Program-made: the position numbers and the translations under genes
Assembly: GCA_965226945.1 (NCBI GenBank)
Contig: OZ245717.1
Span: forward strand, 4,154,001 to 4,218,000
DNA length: 64,000 bases
Source: SYLG01 sp965226945
Lineage (GTDB): Bacteria > Planctomycetota > Planctomycetia > Gemmatales > Gemmataceae
Reading direction: 5' to 3'
The notes under the pieces: generated by a model
What the model was told of the DNA's origin: nothing
The model's database searches: none
Seen by the model: the letters and a program-made list of their open reading frames with translations, nothing else
Shown: piece by piece, positions 16,384-26,100 of the stretch
Layout of the letters: each line of letters begins with the position of its first letter
Position numbering within the stretch: position 1 is the stretch's first letter

Positions 16384-17850
16384 TTACTCACCCATGAACT
16401 GGGTTTTGTTGATTTTGTAGAGCGCAATCTTGTCGGAAATGCTGCGCCGCGACAGCCCCGTGATCTTGGCAGTCCGGCCGATGTGACCGCGAGCTTTGCG
16501 TAGTGCCTTGCGCAAATAGCGTTCCTCAAACGAGGCAATCAGCTCCGGCAGCTGTTCGGTCAGGGGCCGAGTCAGGTCAACCTGGAACGGCAACTTGGTT
16601 TTCGCTGGGGCGGATAAATCCGGAGAGAGATTCTCCGGGCGAATCCATTCGTCGCGCGAAGTCACGCAGGCCCGCTCGATGGCGTTTTCCAATTCCCGGA
16701 TGTTGCCTGGCCAGCGATAGCGGTAGAGGATCTCCATCGCTTCTGGTGCAATCTGCTTGGCGCCGCCGCGCGAGTATTTCTGCGAAAAATGCATGGCGAG
16801 CAGCGGAATGTCTTCCGGCCGTTCATGCAGTGGGGGCAGATCGATCTTGACCACGTTGAGCCGGTAGAACAGATCCTCGCGGAAGGTTCCGTCCTTCACC
16901 ATTTTTTGCAGCGAACGGTTGGTGGCGGCGACCACGCGCACATCAACCTCAATGGTTTCCGATCCGCCGACGCGCTCGAAACGCCGCTCCTGCAATACCC
17001 GCAAGAGCTTTGCCTGCATCGACGCAGGCACATCGCCGACTTCGTCAAGAAAAATCGTGCCGCCATCAGCTTGTTCGAAGCGGCCTTTACGCTGGCCGAT
17101 GGCGCTGGTAAAGGCGCCCTTCTCATGGCCAAACAGCTCGCTTTCCAAAAGCGATTCCGGTAAGGCCGCGCAGTTGATCGCCACCAGCGGGCCGGTCCTC
17201 TTGGCCGAAGCCTCGTGAATCGCGCGAGCCACCTGTTCCTTGCCGGTACCGGTTTCTCCCTCGATAAGAACCGTGGTCGCGGTCTGCGCCACATCGGCAA
17301 TCAGGCCGAAGATGCTGTGCATCGTCGGGTTCTTGGTCACGATGCCGTGGAAGGAATAGCGGCTCTGGACCTGTTCGCGCAGGCTGCTCAGTTCGTCCTG
17401 CAGGGTGCGGTCTTCGAGAGCCCTTTTGATGATCAAGCAAAGATGCTTGGGGTCGGGCGGCTTGGTGAAGAAGTTGTAGGCGCCAAGCTGCATCGCCTGG
17501 ACCGCGTCGTCGATGCTTCCGTGGCCTGTCGTGACAATCACGGTCACCGGCAGCCGGCGTTCCTGAACTTCCTGAAGAAGTTCCATGCCATTGACCTTGG
17601 GCATTTTCAGATCGGTGATCAATATGCTGTAAGGCCGCTGGGTCAGCGCTTCCAGCGCTAAACTTCCATCGGCCACCGTATCGACTGCTACGGGCAGGGT
17701 CATGGTCAAGAGCCGCTGGAGCGACTCACGAGTGTCTTCATTGTCGTCGGCAACCAAAATCCGCCGTTTGGGCGCGGCAGGTTCTCCGGTCTGGGCAGGT
17801 GCTTTCCTATCCGCTTCGCTCTGGGGATTCCCGGTCGAATGTTCGCTCAT
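16384..17850 (-). CDS. NtrC-type sigma-54-dependent response regulator
   Basis: 488 residues in the order REC - AAA+ - HTH. REC: acidic pocket ADDNED and phosphoacceptor D80 in LITDLKMPK. AAA+: Walker A GETGTGKE (198-205), sigma-54 contact loop GAFTSA (245-250), Walker B GGTIFLDE (263-270), and sensor/arginine-finger region NRSLQKMV...REDLFYRL. C-terminus: Fis-type HTH, HIGRTAKITGLSRRSISDKI. The contact loop is GAFTSA, not the usual GAFTGA. The start at ATG 17850 (MSEHSTGN) is chosen over 17889 because GGAAAGG lies just upstream. No kinase gene is adjacent. It sits among about ten predicted -24/-12 promoters and is the obvious candidate activator for them. Confidence 0.93.
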   Translation of the reverse strand: MSEHSTGNPQSEADRKAPAQTGEPAAPKRRILVADDNEDTRESLQRLLTMTLPVAVDTVADGSLALEALTQRPYSILITDLKMPKVNGMELLQEVQERRLPVTVIVTTGHGSIDDAVQAMQLGAYNFFTKPPDPKHLCLIIKRALEDRTLQDELSSLREQVQSRYSFHGIVTKNPTMHSIFGLIADVAQTATTVLIEGETGTGKEQVARAIHEASAKRTGPLVAINCAALPESLLESELFGHEKGAFTSAIGQRKGRFEQADGGTIFLDEVGDVPASMQAKLLRVLQERRFERVGGSETIEVDVRVVAATNRSLQKMVKDGTFREDLFYRLNVVKIDLPPLHERPEDIPLLAMHFSQKYSRGGAKQIAPEAMEILYRYRWPGNIRELENAIERACVTSRDEWIRPENLSPDLSAPAKTKLPFQVDLTRPLTEQLPELIASFEERYLRKALRKARGHIGRTAKITGLSRRSISDKIALYKINKTQFMGE

Positions 17851-18332
17851 TTCAAGCCTTTCCCATCGTACCCACGGTCGCGGGGCCATCCCATTTTAGG
17901 GGCATTTGCTCAAGGATTACTTTCCTTTTTGTCTTATGAGAGGGGACAAGGGGTGCAATGGGCCAGATTGGGGCAAGAACGCGAAGTTTTCCCATACCCC
18001 CCCTTCAAAGGTTAGGAAATCTGGCAAACGTTTGGAAATCCGGGTCTCCCATCTCAAGCCCGAGCGATTGGCATAACACTTGCCCAAATGGAATGCCGAG
18101 CGAGTCTGCGTGGCCGGTGCCAAGGAACCTTACTTACTAACGACGACGATCGCCGTTCGCAAGAAAAAAGAAAAATCCTTGGCGGCACGAAAAACGCGGA
18201 GGTTTTGGAAACCAAAAATGGACGAAATACACGTTCTTTTTCGTTGACTGCAGATTTCTGCGAGTAATGAGAATGGCGAAAAAAGTCATCTTTTGGTAGG
18301 GTTTTAGAAACTTATTTGAAAGGATATCTGTC
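17851..18332. other. 482-base region between the regulator gene and the CsbD operon
   Basis: No coding frame is convincing. It holds a sigma-54 promoter at 18,068 and an AT-rich leader of about 230 bases before the CsbD gene, long enough for a regulatory leader RNA. No classic riboswitch was recognised. Confidence 0.55.
18068..18085 (+). promoter_or_regulatory. Sigma-54 promoter for the CsbD-DUF3185-lipoprotein operon
   Basis: TGGCATAACACTTGCC: GG 18070, GC 18082, spacing 12. It lies 250 bases before the CsbD start, about 220 bases upstream of the divergent regulator gene. Confidence 0.6.
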
Positions 18333-18536
18333 ATGAACTGGGATCAAATTTCTGGCAACTGGAAACAGTTCACAGGGAAGATCAAAGAGAAATGGGGAAA
18401 ACTCACCGACGACGACTTGACGGTGATCGCTGGCAAGCGCGACCAGCTGGCCGGCGTTCTCCAACAGCGTTACGGTTTTGAAAAGGAACGAGTGGAAACG
18501 GAACTCGACGAATTCACCAAAGCTTTGAAGCGTTAA
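18333..18536 (+). CDS. CsbD family stress protein
   Basis: 67 residues: MNWDQISGNWKQFTGKIKEKWGKLTDDDLTVIAGKR, then QRYGFEKERVETELDEF. A complete CsbD domain at its usual length, a small helical protein that is stress-induced in other bacteria (sigma-B regulon in Bacillus); molecular role unknown. ATG follows AAAGGATATCTGTC. It is first in an operon with the DUF3185 and lipoprotein genes. It is closely similar to the CsbD gene at 35013 and to the N-terminus of the protein at 14951. Confidence 0.93.
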   Translation: MNWDQISGNWKQFTGKIKEKWGKLTDDDLTVIAGKRDQLAGVLQQRYGFEKERVETELDEFTKALKR

Positions 18537-18601
18537 CCGGCGTTTGGTCTCGTTGAAACGTGCGAAGTCTTGCGACTCCTATCAGGAAGGAACTGATTCC
18601 C

Positions 18602-18838
18602 ATGAAACCTTTAGTTTTGGTCGGGCTTGTGCTGCTGGTTCTCTCCGTTCTGGCATTCGGTTATCAAGGCGTGGCGTATGTCACGACGCGCGACACCGTG
18701 GTTAAGGCCGGACCGGTCGAAGTCCAGGCAGATCGGGAACATGCCGTTCCCTTGGCTCCGATCTTGAGTGGCGTTGCGTTGTTGGCGGGGATCACCCTTC
18801 TCGTCATGGGCTCGGGAAGATCTCGCGTCGCGGGATAA
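18602..18838 (+). CDS. DUF3185-like small membrane protein
   Basis: 78 residues with two membrane helices: LVLVGLVLLVLSVLAFGYQG near the start and LAPILSGVALLAGITLLVMG near the end. Between them is a short exported or cytoplasmic loop with TTRDTVVKAGPVEVQADRE. This pattern fits the DUF3185 family, of unknown function. ATG 18602 is chosen because of AGGAAGGAA upstream; an earlier in-frame start at 18560 has none. It lies 65 bases after the CsbD gene and is probably cotranscribed. Confidence 0.8.
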   Translation: MKPLVLVGLVLLVLSVLAFGYQGVAYVTTRDTVVKAGPVEVQADREHAVPLAPILSGVALLAGITLLVMGSGRSRVAG

Positions 18839-18888
18839 GGGCGTTGTGCGCCCTCATATGGCATTCACTGGAAATAAGGAAGCGAACG

Positions 18889-19332
18889 ATGAAAAGTAAA
18901 ATGTTAGCGATTTTTGCGGCGGCTGTTGCTTTGAGTTTGCCCGCTTGCGATTCGGGAACACCTGGTGGACCCGGAGCCAATAAAGCCTCCACCAATAAGC
19001 CGGCCTTGGGGCAGGCCGAACAGACCTTTTCCCTGACCGTGCCGGCTCTGGGCGCCTCGATCAAGCAAGGCGAATCGAAGAGCACATCGATTGGAATCTC
19101 ACGAGGCAAGAACTTCGACGAGAACGTATCCATCAAGTTCTCCGATCTGCCCAAGGGACTCGAAATCGAGCCTGCCAACCCGATCATCAGTTCAGGTGAC
19201 ACGGAAGCGAAGCTGACCTTGAAAGCTTCGGAAGCGGCATCGCTTGGCAACTTCACCATCAAGGTGACGGGCCATCCCACCAAGGGATCCGATGCCACCA
19301 CCGACATGAAAGTCACCGTGGATAAAAAGTAG
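18889..19332 (+). CDS. Small lipoprotein with Ig-like domain
   Basis: 147 residues. A signal peptide (MKSKMLAIFAAAVALSLPAC) ends in a lipobox with Cys at about 20, followed by a Gly/Pro/Asn-rich linker. Residues 45-147 form a beta-rich domain (SLTVPALGASIKQGES, NVSIKFSDLPKGLEIEPANP, LGNFTIKVTGHPTKG) resembling the Ig-like modules of COG1470-type proteins. Probably anchored in a membrane facing the periplasm. The start is fixed by AAGGAAG ahead of ATG 18889. It is the last gene of the CsbD operon and is followed by a very strong terminator. Confidence 0.82.
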   Translation: MKSKMLAIFAAAVALSLPACDSGTPGGPGANKASTNKPALGQAEQTFSLTVPALGASIKQGESKSTSIGISRGKNFDENVSIKFSDLPKGLEIEPANPIISSGDTEAKLTLKASEAASLGNFTIKVTGHPTKGSDATTDMKVTVDKK

Positions 19333-19352
19333 CCGAAGGCCCTTTGGTTCTC

Positions 19353-19400
19353 AAAGACCTCAAGACCAGGTCGTTCGACCTGGTCTTGAGGTCTTTTTTT
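19353..19400 (+). terminator. Very strong rho-independent terminator
   Basis: A stem of about 20 bp (AAGACCTCAAGACCAGGTCG and its complement) around TTCG, followed by seven T. It closes the operon at 18333-19332. Confidence 0.95.
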
Positions 19401-19737
19401 GTCTTGACGTGCCTGAGTGTGCCATCCGACCAGGCTTACGTCGGACAGGAGATGCGCCACCCAGCCTTCGGCATTCATTCACTGAATTCCATCCGCCCCA
19501 CGCATTCTCAAAGTTCTCCATTCCCCCTCATGCGCGGTCATTTTGCCTGATTTTCAGCTTTCTAAGTGCTCGGCCTTCCTTCTTGAGGCCTCAAAACCAG
19601 CAGAAATCGGTTAATCGCACCTTGGCATCCTGATTGCTAAGTGGAGTCATGAGGCCAGGCGGCCTTGACTGCGATGGAGGCAATAGGCCTCAGGTCCTTA
19701 TTTGGCCGGTTTCCTGATGAACACCTAGGAGATTAAG
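19401..19737. other. Intergenic region with one sigma-54 promoter
   Basis: About 340 bases without a believable gene. The only recognisable element is the -24/-12 site at 19,623. Confidence 0.5.
19623..19639 (+). promoter_or_regulatory. Sigma-54 promoter upstream of the glucan synthase region
   Basis: TGGCATCCTGATTGCT: GG 19624, GC 19636, spacing 12, both boxes good. The next start codons are 19738 (small frame) and 20110 (glucan synthase); no other promoter or terminator was seen between. Confidence 0.6.
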
Positions 19738-19935
19738 ATGTACGCGTCCTTGCCCCGCAACGCTTTTTTGGAAAACGATAGCGACACCGATGAATCTCTT
19801 GTAAAGGATGCGCGCGCCGAAATGAGGCCAGCCCAGGTGGTGGAAGGGAAACTGCGTTCCATGTTGAAGCACCTGGTTCTGCCCGTCAGCCATATCCGCA
19901 CGAGCTCGGCCGCCCCTTTGCGGACTCATTGCTAA
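19738..19935 (+). CDS. Possible 65-residue protein, unrecognised
   Basis: ATG 19738 is preceded by TAGGAGATTAAG, a good ribosome site, and lies about 100 bases after a -24/-12 promoter. The product (MYASLPRNAFLENDSDTDES at the start) has no recognisable domain, membrane segment or signal. It could be a leader peptide or small stress protein upstream of the glucan synthase, or a chance frame. Signals are better than composition here. Confidence 0.4.
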   Translation: MYASLPRNAFLENDSDTDESLVKDARAEMRPAQVVEGKLRSMLKHLVLPVSHIRTSSAAPLRTHC

Positions 19936-19994
19936 GTCCGCTGGGATTCGCCAATCCTGCTCTCGACGCGCATCGCTGTTGACCCTGACGCGCA

Positions 19995-20045
19995 TGACAA
20001 CTTGGCCTTTCAGGCTGAGTGACAACCTGGCCGTTTCAGGCTTGG
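19995..20045 (+). repeat. Imperfect 25/26-bp tandem duplication
   Basis: TGACAACTTGGCCTTTCAGG and TGACAACCTGGCCGTTTCAGG, each followed by CT and G-rich bases, lie next to each other about 65 bases before the glucan synthase start. Confidence 0.85.
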
Positions 20046-20109
20046 GGCGCGAGGATCGGCGAATCGGTCCAGGGAGCGCAACAGGAACTTGAGGCGAGGT
20101 ACGCGGCAC

Positions 20110-23100
20110 ATGTCCACCCTTCTGGAAAGTACGGATAATCGGATCTCAACGGCTGCTCCCACTCCCACATGCCGCTTTGTCGCGGCCGACGACGAGCCGA
20201 TTCGCGCCGAACAGTTTGGGCTCGACCACCTGGAAGCCCACGCCAAAAAGCTGGCTCCCTCCGCGGCAAACGCCGCCATTGGTCCAGGTAAAGACCTGCT
20301 GGCGCATATCCGTCGCAACCAGGACCGGCTGATCCAGGCCCACGGCATCATCAGCAAAGCCTACGCAATGCAGGAACCGTTCGGTGCCGATGCCGAATGG
20401 CTGCTCGATAATGTGCATATCATTTCCGACACGCTCAACGAAATCAAAGAAGACCTGCCGCAAGGATACTATCGATTATTGCCCAAAATGAAGGAGACCC
20501 TATTTGAGGGGTTTCCCAGGGTTTATGTTTTGGCGCTCGAACTGGTTTCTCACTGCGACAGCAGCCTCGACGAAAACAACATCACGCGATTCATCAAGGC
20601 GTTCCAAACCGAAGTCCCGCTGACGATCGGGGAGCTTTGGGCGTTTCCGATCATGTTGCGTGTGGTCTTGATCGAAAACTTGCGCCGGCTTGCCGAAAAC
20701 ATTGTGAAAACCCGTCAACATCGCGAGGGCGCCAAGTGCTGGGCCGAGCGCTTCCAGGCACACAGCGAGCGCTCTCCGGGTGCGCCCGCGATGGAATTCA
20801 CCGAAAAAGACTGCTCCGACGCCTTCCTGGTCCACCTGCTGGATTTCGTTCGCGCCGACAGCGCGACCGCCATGTGCGGTGTCGATTCTGTGGATAAGTA
20901 TCTCTCGTCTTGCGGGCAGAATGCGGTCGAAGTGCAGCGGCGCGAACAGGCGCGTCAGGCCGCCAATCAGGTTTCCATTGGCAATTGCGTCACAAGTCTG
21001 AGGCTCGTCTCCGCGCTGGATTGGTCCGACTTTTTTGAACGCACCAGTCATGTCGAAGAGATCTTGCGAATGGATCCAGCCGGCGTTTACGGCCTGCAGG
21101 ATTTCGCGACCCGGGATCGCTATCGCCGCGTCATTGAGAAGTTGGCTCGCCGGTGCAAGAAAAGCGAGATTCACGTGGCTCAAGCCGTGCTGGATCTTGC
21201 AGAAGGCCATGGCCGAGGCAAGAAGACAGCAACCCCCTCCGAGAAAACCAAGCCAGGCGATGGATTACCTTGGGGCGCCGCCGTCCCCGAACAACATGTC
21301 GGTTATTTCCTGATCGACAAGGGTCGCCGCCAGCTCGAAGCCCAATTCCACTATGTGCCCACGATCGTTGATGCGTGCAGAGAGCTGGTCCTTTCTCAGC
21401 CTCTGGCCATCTACTTTGGAAGTTTCTTTTCAGTCATCGGACTGATTCTCCTTGGCATGGGCTGGCTCCTTTCGCCCATCACGACCGCCCCCGTCCTGGG
21501 AATTGCGCTGGTGTTGGCTGCTTTGCCTGCCAGCGCCCTGGCCATGGAGATTGTCAATTACCTGGCCACCTGGTGGGCATTCCCGCGCGTGCTTCCGAAG
21601 CTCCTCTACAAAAACGGCATCCCCACCGATTGCGCGACCTTCGTCGTCGTTCCGAGTATGCTGGTGCGCGACGATAGCGCGAGCATGCTCGTCGAGCGCT
21701 TGGAAATCCACTACCTTTCCAACCCCGATAGCGAGCTTCGCTTCGCCTTGCTCACCGACTGCGCCGATGCTTCTACCGAATCGATGCCGGAAGATGAGCG
21801 GTTCGTCAAGGCGGCACAGGAGGGCATTGCCGCGCTCAACCGCCGCTACTGCGCCAACATGCCCGACCGGTTTTTTCTCTTTCATCGCAGGCGTTTGTGG
21901 AACCCGGCCGAAGGTTGCTGGATGGGCTGGGAACGAAAACGGGGAAAACTGCTCGAATTCAACCGTCTCTTACGCGGACATTCCGAAACGAGCTTCCACC
22001 GTTTTGAAGGCGACTGGAAGCAGTTACCTCCCATTCGTTTCGTGATCACGCTCGATACCGACACGCAAATGCCGCGTGAATCTGCCAGAAAACTGGTAGG
22101 CATTCTGGCTCATCCTCTTAACCGGGCGCGGTTCGACGAGGAGAATGGCCGCGTCATTGCCGGATACGGTGTACTGCAACCGCGAGTCGGCCTGTCCTTG
22201 ACCGGGTCCAAAAAAAGCACGTTTGCCAGCGTCTATAGCGGTTCGGCCGGCCTCGATCCGTACACGACCGCCGTGTCCGACACCTATCAAGACCTGTTCG
22301 GTGTCGGTAGCTTTACCGGCAAGGGAATCTACGATCTCGATGCCTTTCATGCCGCCACCGATCGGCGCTTTCCCGAAAACAAGATTCTCAGCCACGATTT
22401 GATCGAAGGCAACTTCGCCCGCTGCGGCCTTGTCACCGATGTCGAGTTCATTGATGAGTTTCCGTCGTCTTACTTGGCCTACTCGCGCCGGGAACATCGC
22501 TGGGCGCGCGGCGACTGGCAGATCTTCAACTGGATTTTCCCGCGCGTACCCAATGCTCAGGGCACCTCGGAAAAGAACCCTTTGCCGGCGCTTGAACGGT
22601 GGAAGATCCTCGACAACCTCAGGCGAGGTCTGTTGCCGCCCGCGATGATGCTCCTGTTGGGGCTTGGGTTTACGGTTCTGCCCGGATCGCCGTGGATCTG
22701 GGCCGGCCTGGTGCTGGCGGCCTATTTTTGGCCGTTTGCGTTGCAAGTGGTTCACCAGGCAGTGCAGAAGGTCCGGCAGATCGTTTCCGGCCGGCCTTCG
22801 AGTTGGGAAGGGTCGGGTCTCTGGTCAACCGGTTGCCAGGCGCTCTTGAATCTCGTTTTCTTGCCGCATCAGGCCTGGGTCTTTACCGATGCGATCGCGC
22901 GCACCCTGGTCCGGCTTTTCGTCACGAAAAAGCACTTGCTGGAATGGGAAACTTCCGCCTCGACGGAAAAGCGCGTCAGTGGTGGAGCGGGATTGTTTGC
23001 ACGAAATATGGCCATCGCACCCCTTTTCGCACTGGCGCTGTTGGCTGTGATCCTGTGGATTCAACCCTCATCCCTTCCCGCGGCGGCTGCCTGGATTGCC

Positions 23101-26100
23101 GGCTGGTTTTTCTCGCCGCTGGTGGCGTTTTGGGTGAGCATGCCGAAGCCGGCTCCTCGCGCCGAACTCACTGCCGGCCAACGGCGTTATTTGCGCCGTA
23201 TGGCGGCCAAGACCTGGAGGTTTTTCGACACCTTCGTGACCGAAACGGACCAGTGGCTGCCTCCGGACAATTTTCAGGAAGATCGCAAGGAGCCGGTCGC
23301 TCACCGAACTTCGCCGACCAACATCGGCTTTTATTTACTATCCAGTTTATCTGCTCATGATTTCGGCTACCTTTCGCTTTCGAGCCTGGCCGAACGGCTC
23401 GAAAAAACCTTTGGCACGCTCGATCGGTTGGAAAAGTGGAACGGGCATTTTTGCAACTGGTACGACACGCGCACCTTGCATGTGCTGCAACCGGGTTACA
23501 TTTCCACCGTAGATAGCGGCAATTTGCTCGGCTCCTTCGTCGCCCTGGCACAGGGACTGATGGAAAAGGCAAAGAAGCCTGCCGATGCTCCGGCCTTTGC
23601 CGAAGGCTTGTGGGACGTGCTGGTGCTGATCGAACTCGAAGCCAAGGCGCTCGAAAAGACCCGTGCCCCCTTGATCAAGGAAGCGGTTCAGCGCATCCAG
23701 TCCGAGGCGCATCATGCTCACTCCGTCTTGAACCACCTCATCACGAATCTGGAAAATCGCAAGAAAAACACACCGCAATCCTCTGATACCAACTGGCAAA
23801 AGGAGTTGCTCCATTGCGCTGAAAGGCTGCGGGACCTGGCGGCTCAAATCGACCCGGCGCATCGAATTAGCCCTCGTGATTTGCAATATTGGACGAGAGT
23901 ATTCGCCGCACGAATCGACGAACTTCCCGAGGAGGGCGCGGCGGTCAGTGAAGAAGTGGCGCAAAGGCTTGTGAAATTGGCCGAGCGGGCGCGCAAATTC
24001 GCGGCAGATATGGATTTCAAAAAACTGTACAACGATGGGCGCAATCTCTTTTCGGTCGGATTTAACCTCTCCCTGGGACGCCTCGACAATGCGCACTACG
24101 ATCTTCTGGCCTCGGAAGTCGCCCTGACCAGTTTTCTTGCGATCGCGCGCGGCGATGTCCCCAATCGGCACTGGTTTCAGCTCAGCCGGCCTTTGGCCCA
24201 CGGAGCGGGCTCGATGGTGCTGCTCTCCTGGGGCGGAACCATGTTCGAGTACCTGATGCCGCGCTTGCTCCTGACCGGTTTTGCCGGCACTCTGTTGCAA
24301 GAGAGCCAGCGCGCCTCGATCAAGGTGCAAATCGAATACGGCAACAAGCGCAACGTCCCCTGGGGCATTTCGGAATCGGCCTACAGCCTCACCGACAACG
24401 ACCAGAATTACCAGTACCAGGCCTTTGGCGTGCCTGGCCTGGGGCTCAAACGCGGCCTGGCCAGGGATCTGGTCGTTGCCCCTTACGCCACGTTTTTGGC
24501 GGTCGACCTTTTCCCCGCGCTGGCCATCGAAAACCTGGAATACCTGGCTCGCTCCGGGGGAGAAGGAGCCTTGGGTTTTTACGAGGCCATCGACTATACA
24601 CGCGAACGCCTGCACTCGGATCGCCCCTATGAAGTGATCAAGTGCTACATGGCGCACCACCAGGGCATGTCGTTTCTTGCGCTGGCGAATTGCCTGTTCG
24701 ACAAGGTCGTTCAGCGGCGATTTCGCGCCGAGCCGATGGTCCATGCCACCGAATTGCTCTTGCAAGAGCGCGTGCCGCACGAAGCGAGTTTGGTGGAACC
24801 GAAGACCGCCGCCATGGCGAACGAAACCGCGGCTCCCGATTCGGCGATTTCGGTCAGCCGCCGGATCACCACTCCCCATACGGGCCATCCACGCACGCAC
24901 CTGATGTCGACCGGATCGTACACGGTGATGGTCACCAATTCCGGAGCGGGTTTCAGCACCTATCGCGGCATCGATGTAACCCGCTGGCGCGAAGACCGTA
25001 CCTGTGATCCCTGGGGACAGTTCGTCTACTTGCGCGATCTGCGTAGCGGCAATTTGTGGTCGGCGGCCTATCAACCGGTACGGAGTCATCCACCGTCGGA
25101 ATATGAAGTGGTGTTTTCCACCGACAAAGCGGCGTTCCGCCGGGTCGACGATGAGATCGAAACCCGCATGGAGATCACCGTTTCGCCGGAAAACCACGCG
25201 GAAATTCGCCGCGTGACGGTCACCAACTACAGCCCCCGATGGCGCCACATCGAGGCGACCGGCTATGCGGAAATCGTCCTGGGGCCTCATGCGGGCGATC
25301 TGATTCACCCGGCATTTGGCAAATTGTTTTTGGAAACGGAATTTGTCCCAACCGCTGAATGTTTGCTTTGCAAACGGCGTCCGCGCAATCCGGCGGACAA
25401 GCCGGTTTGGGCCGTGCATGTCATGGCGATCGATGGCCCTACCAGCGGCAAGTTGCAATTCGAAACCGATCGCACGGCCTTTCTGGGGCGCGGTCGCACG
25501 GCGGCGAACCCGATCGTGTTTGATGGAATCGGATCCCTTTCGGGAACGACAGGCCCGGTGCTCGATCCCGTTTTCAGTCTGCGCCGGCGGTTTCGTCTGG
25601 CTCCGGGGGCATCGATCAACCTGGCCTTCTCGACCGCGGTGGCCGACTCAAGAGAACAGGCCCTGGCCCTGGCCGACTATTACCATGACTTCCACGGGGT
25701 TGTCCATGCCTTTGAACTGGCCTGGGCGAACAGCCAGGTCGAACTGAGGCATTTGCATATCTCGGCGGAACAGGCTCATCTCTATCAACGCCTGGCGGCG
25801 CATGTTCTATTCGCCGGTTCGGCGCTTAGGGCCGCACCCGAAATCATTGCCGCCAACAAGCTGGGCCAGCGCGCGCTGTGGCGCCACGGAATCTCCGGCG
25901 ACCACCCCATCATCTTGCTGCGAGTGGCGCAAAATTCCGAGCTTTCGCTCGTGCGTGAGGTGTTGCAAGCGCACAATTTCTGGCGCCTCAAGGGTTTGAC
26001 CTGCGATCTTGTCATCATCAATGAGCATGAGACCAGCTACTTTGAAGATGTCCATCAGCAGTTGCAAAATCTGGTGCGTGGTACCGACGACTGGTCTTTA

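Noticed and set aside
23347..25458. A 703-codon minus-strand frame inside the cyclic glucan synthase gene
   Set aside because: An antisense shadow caused by GC-rich codon use; its composition is Arg/His/Gly-rich and the plus strand carries recognised domains throughout.
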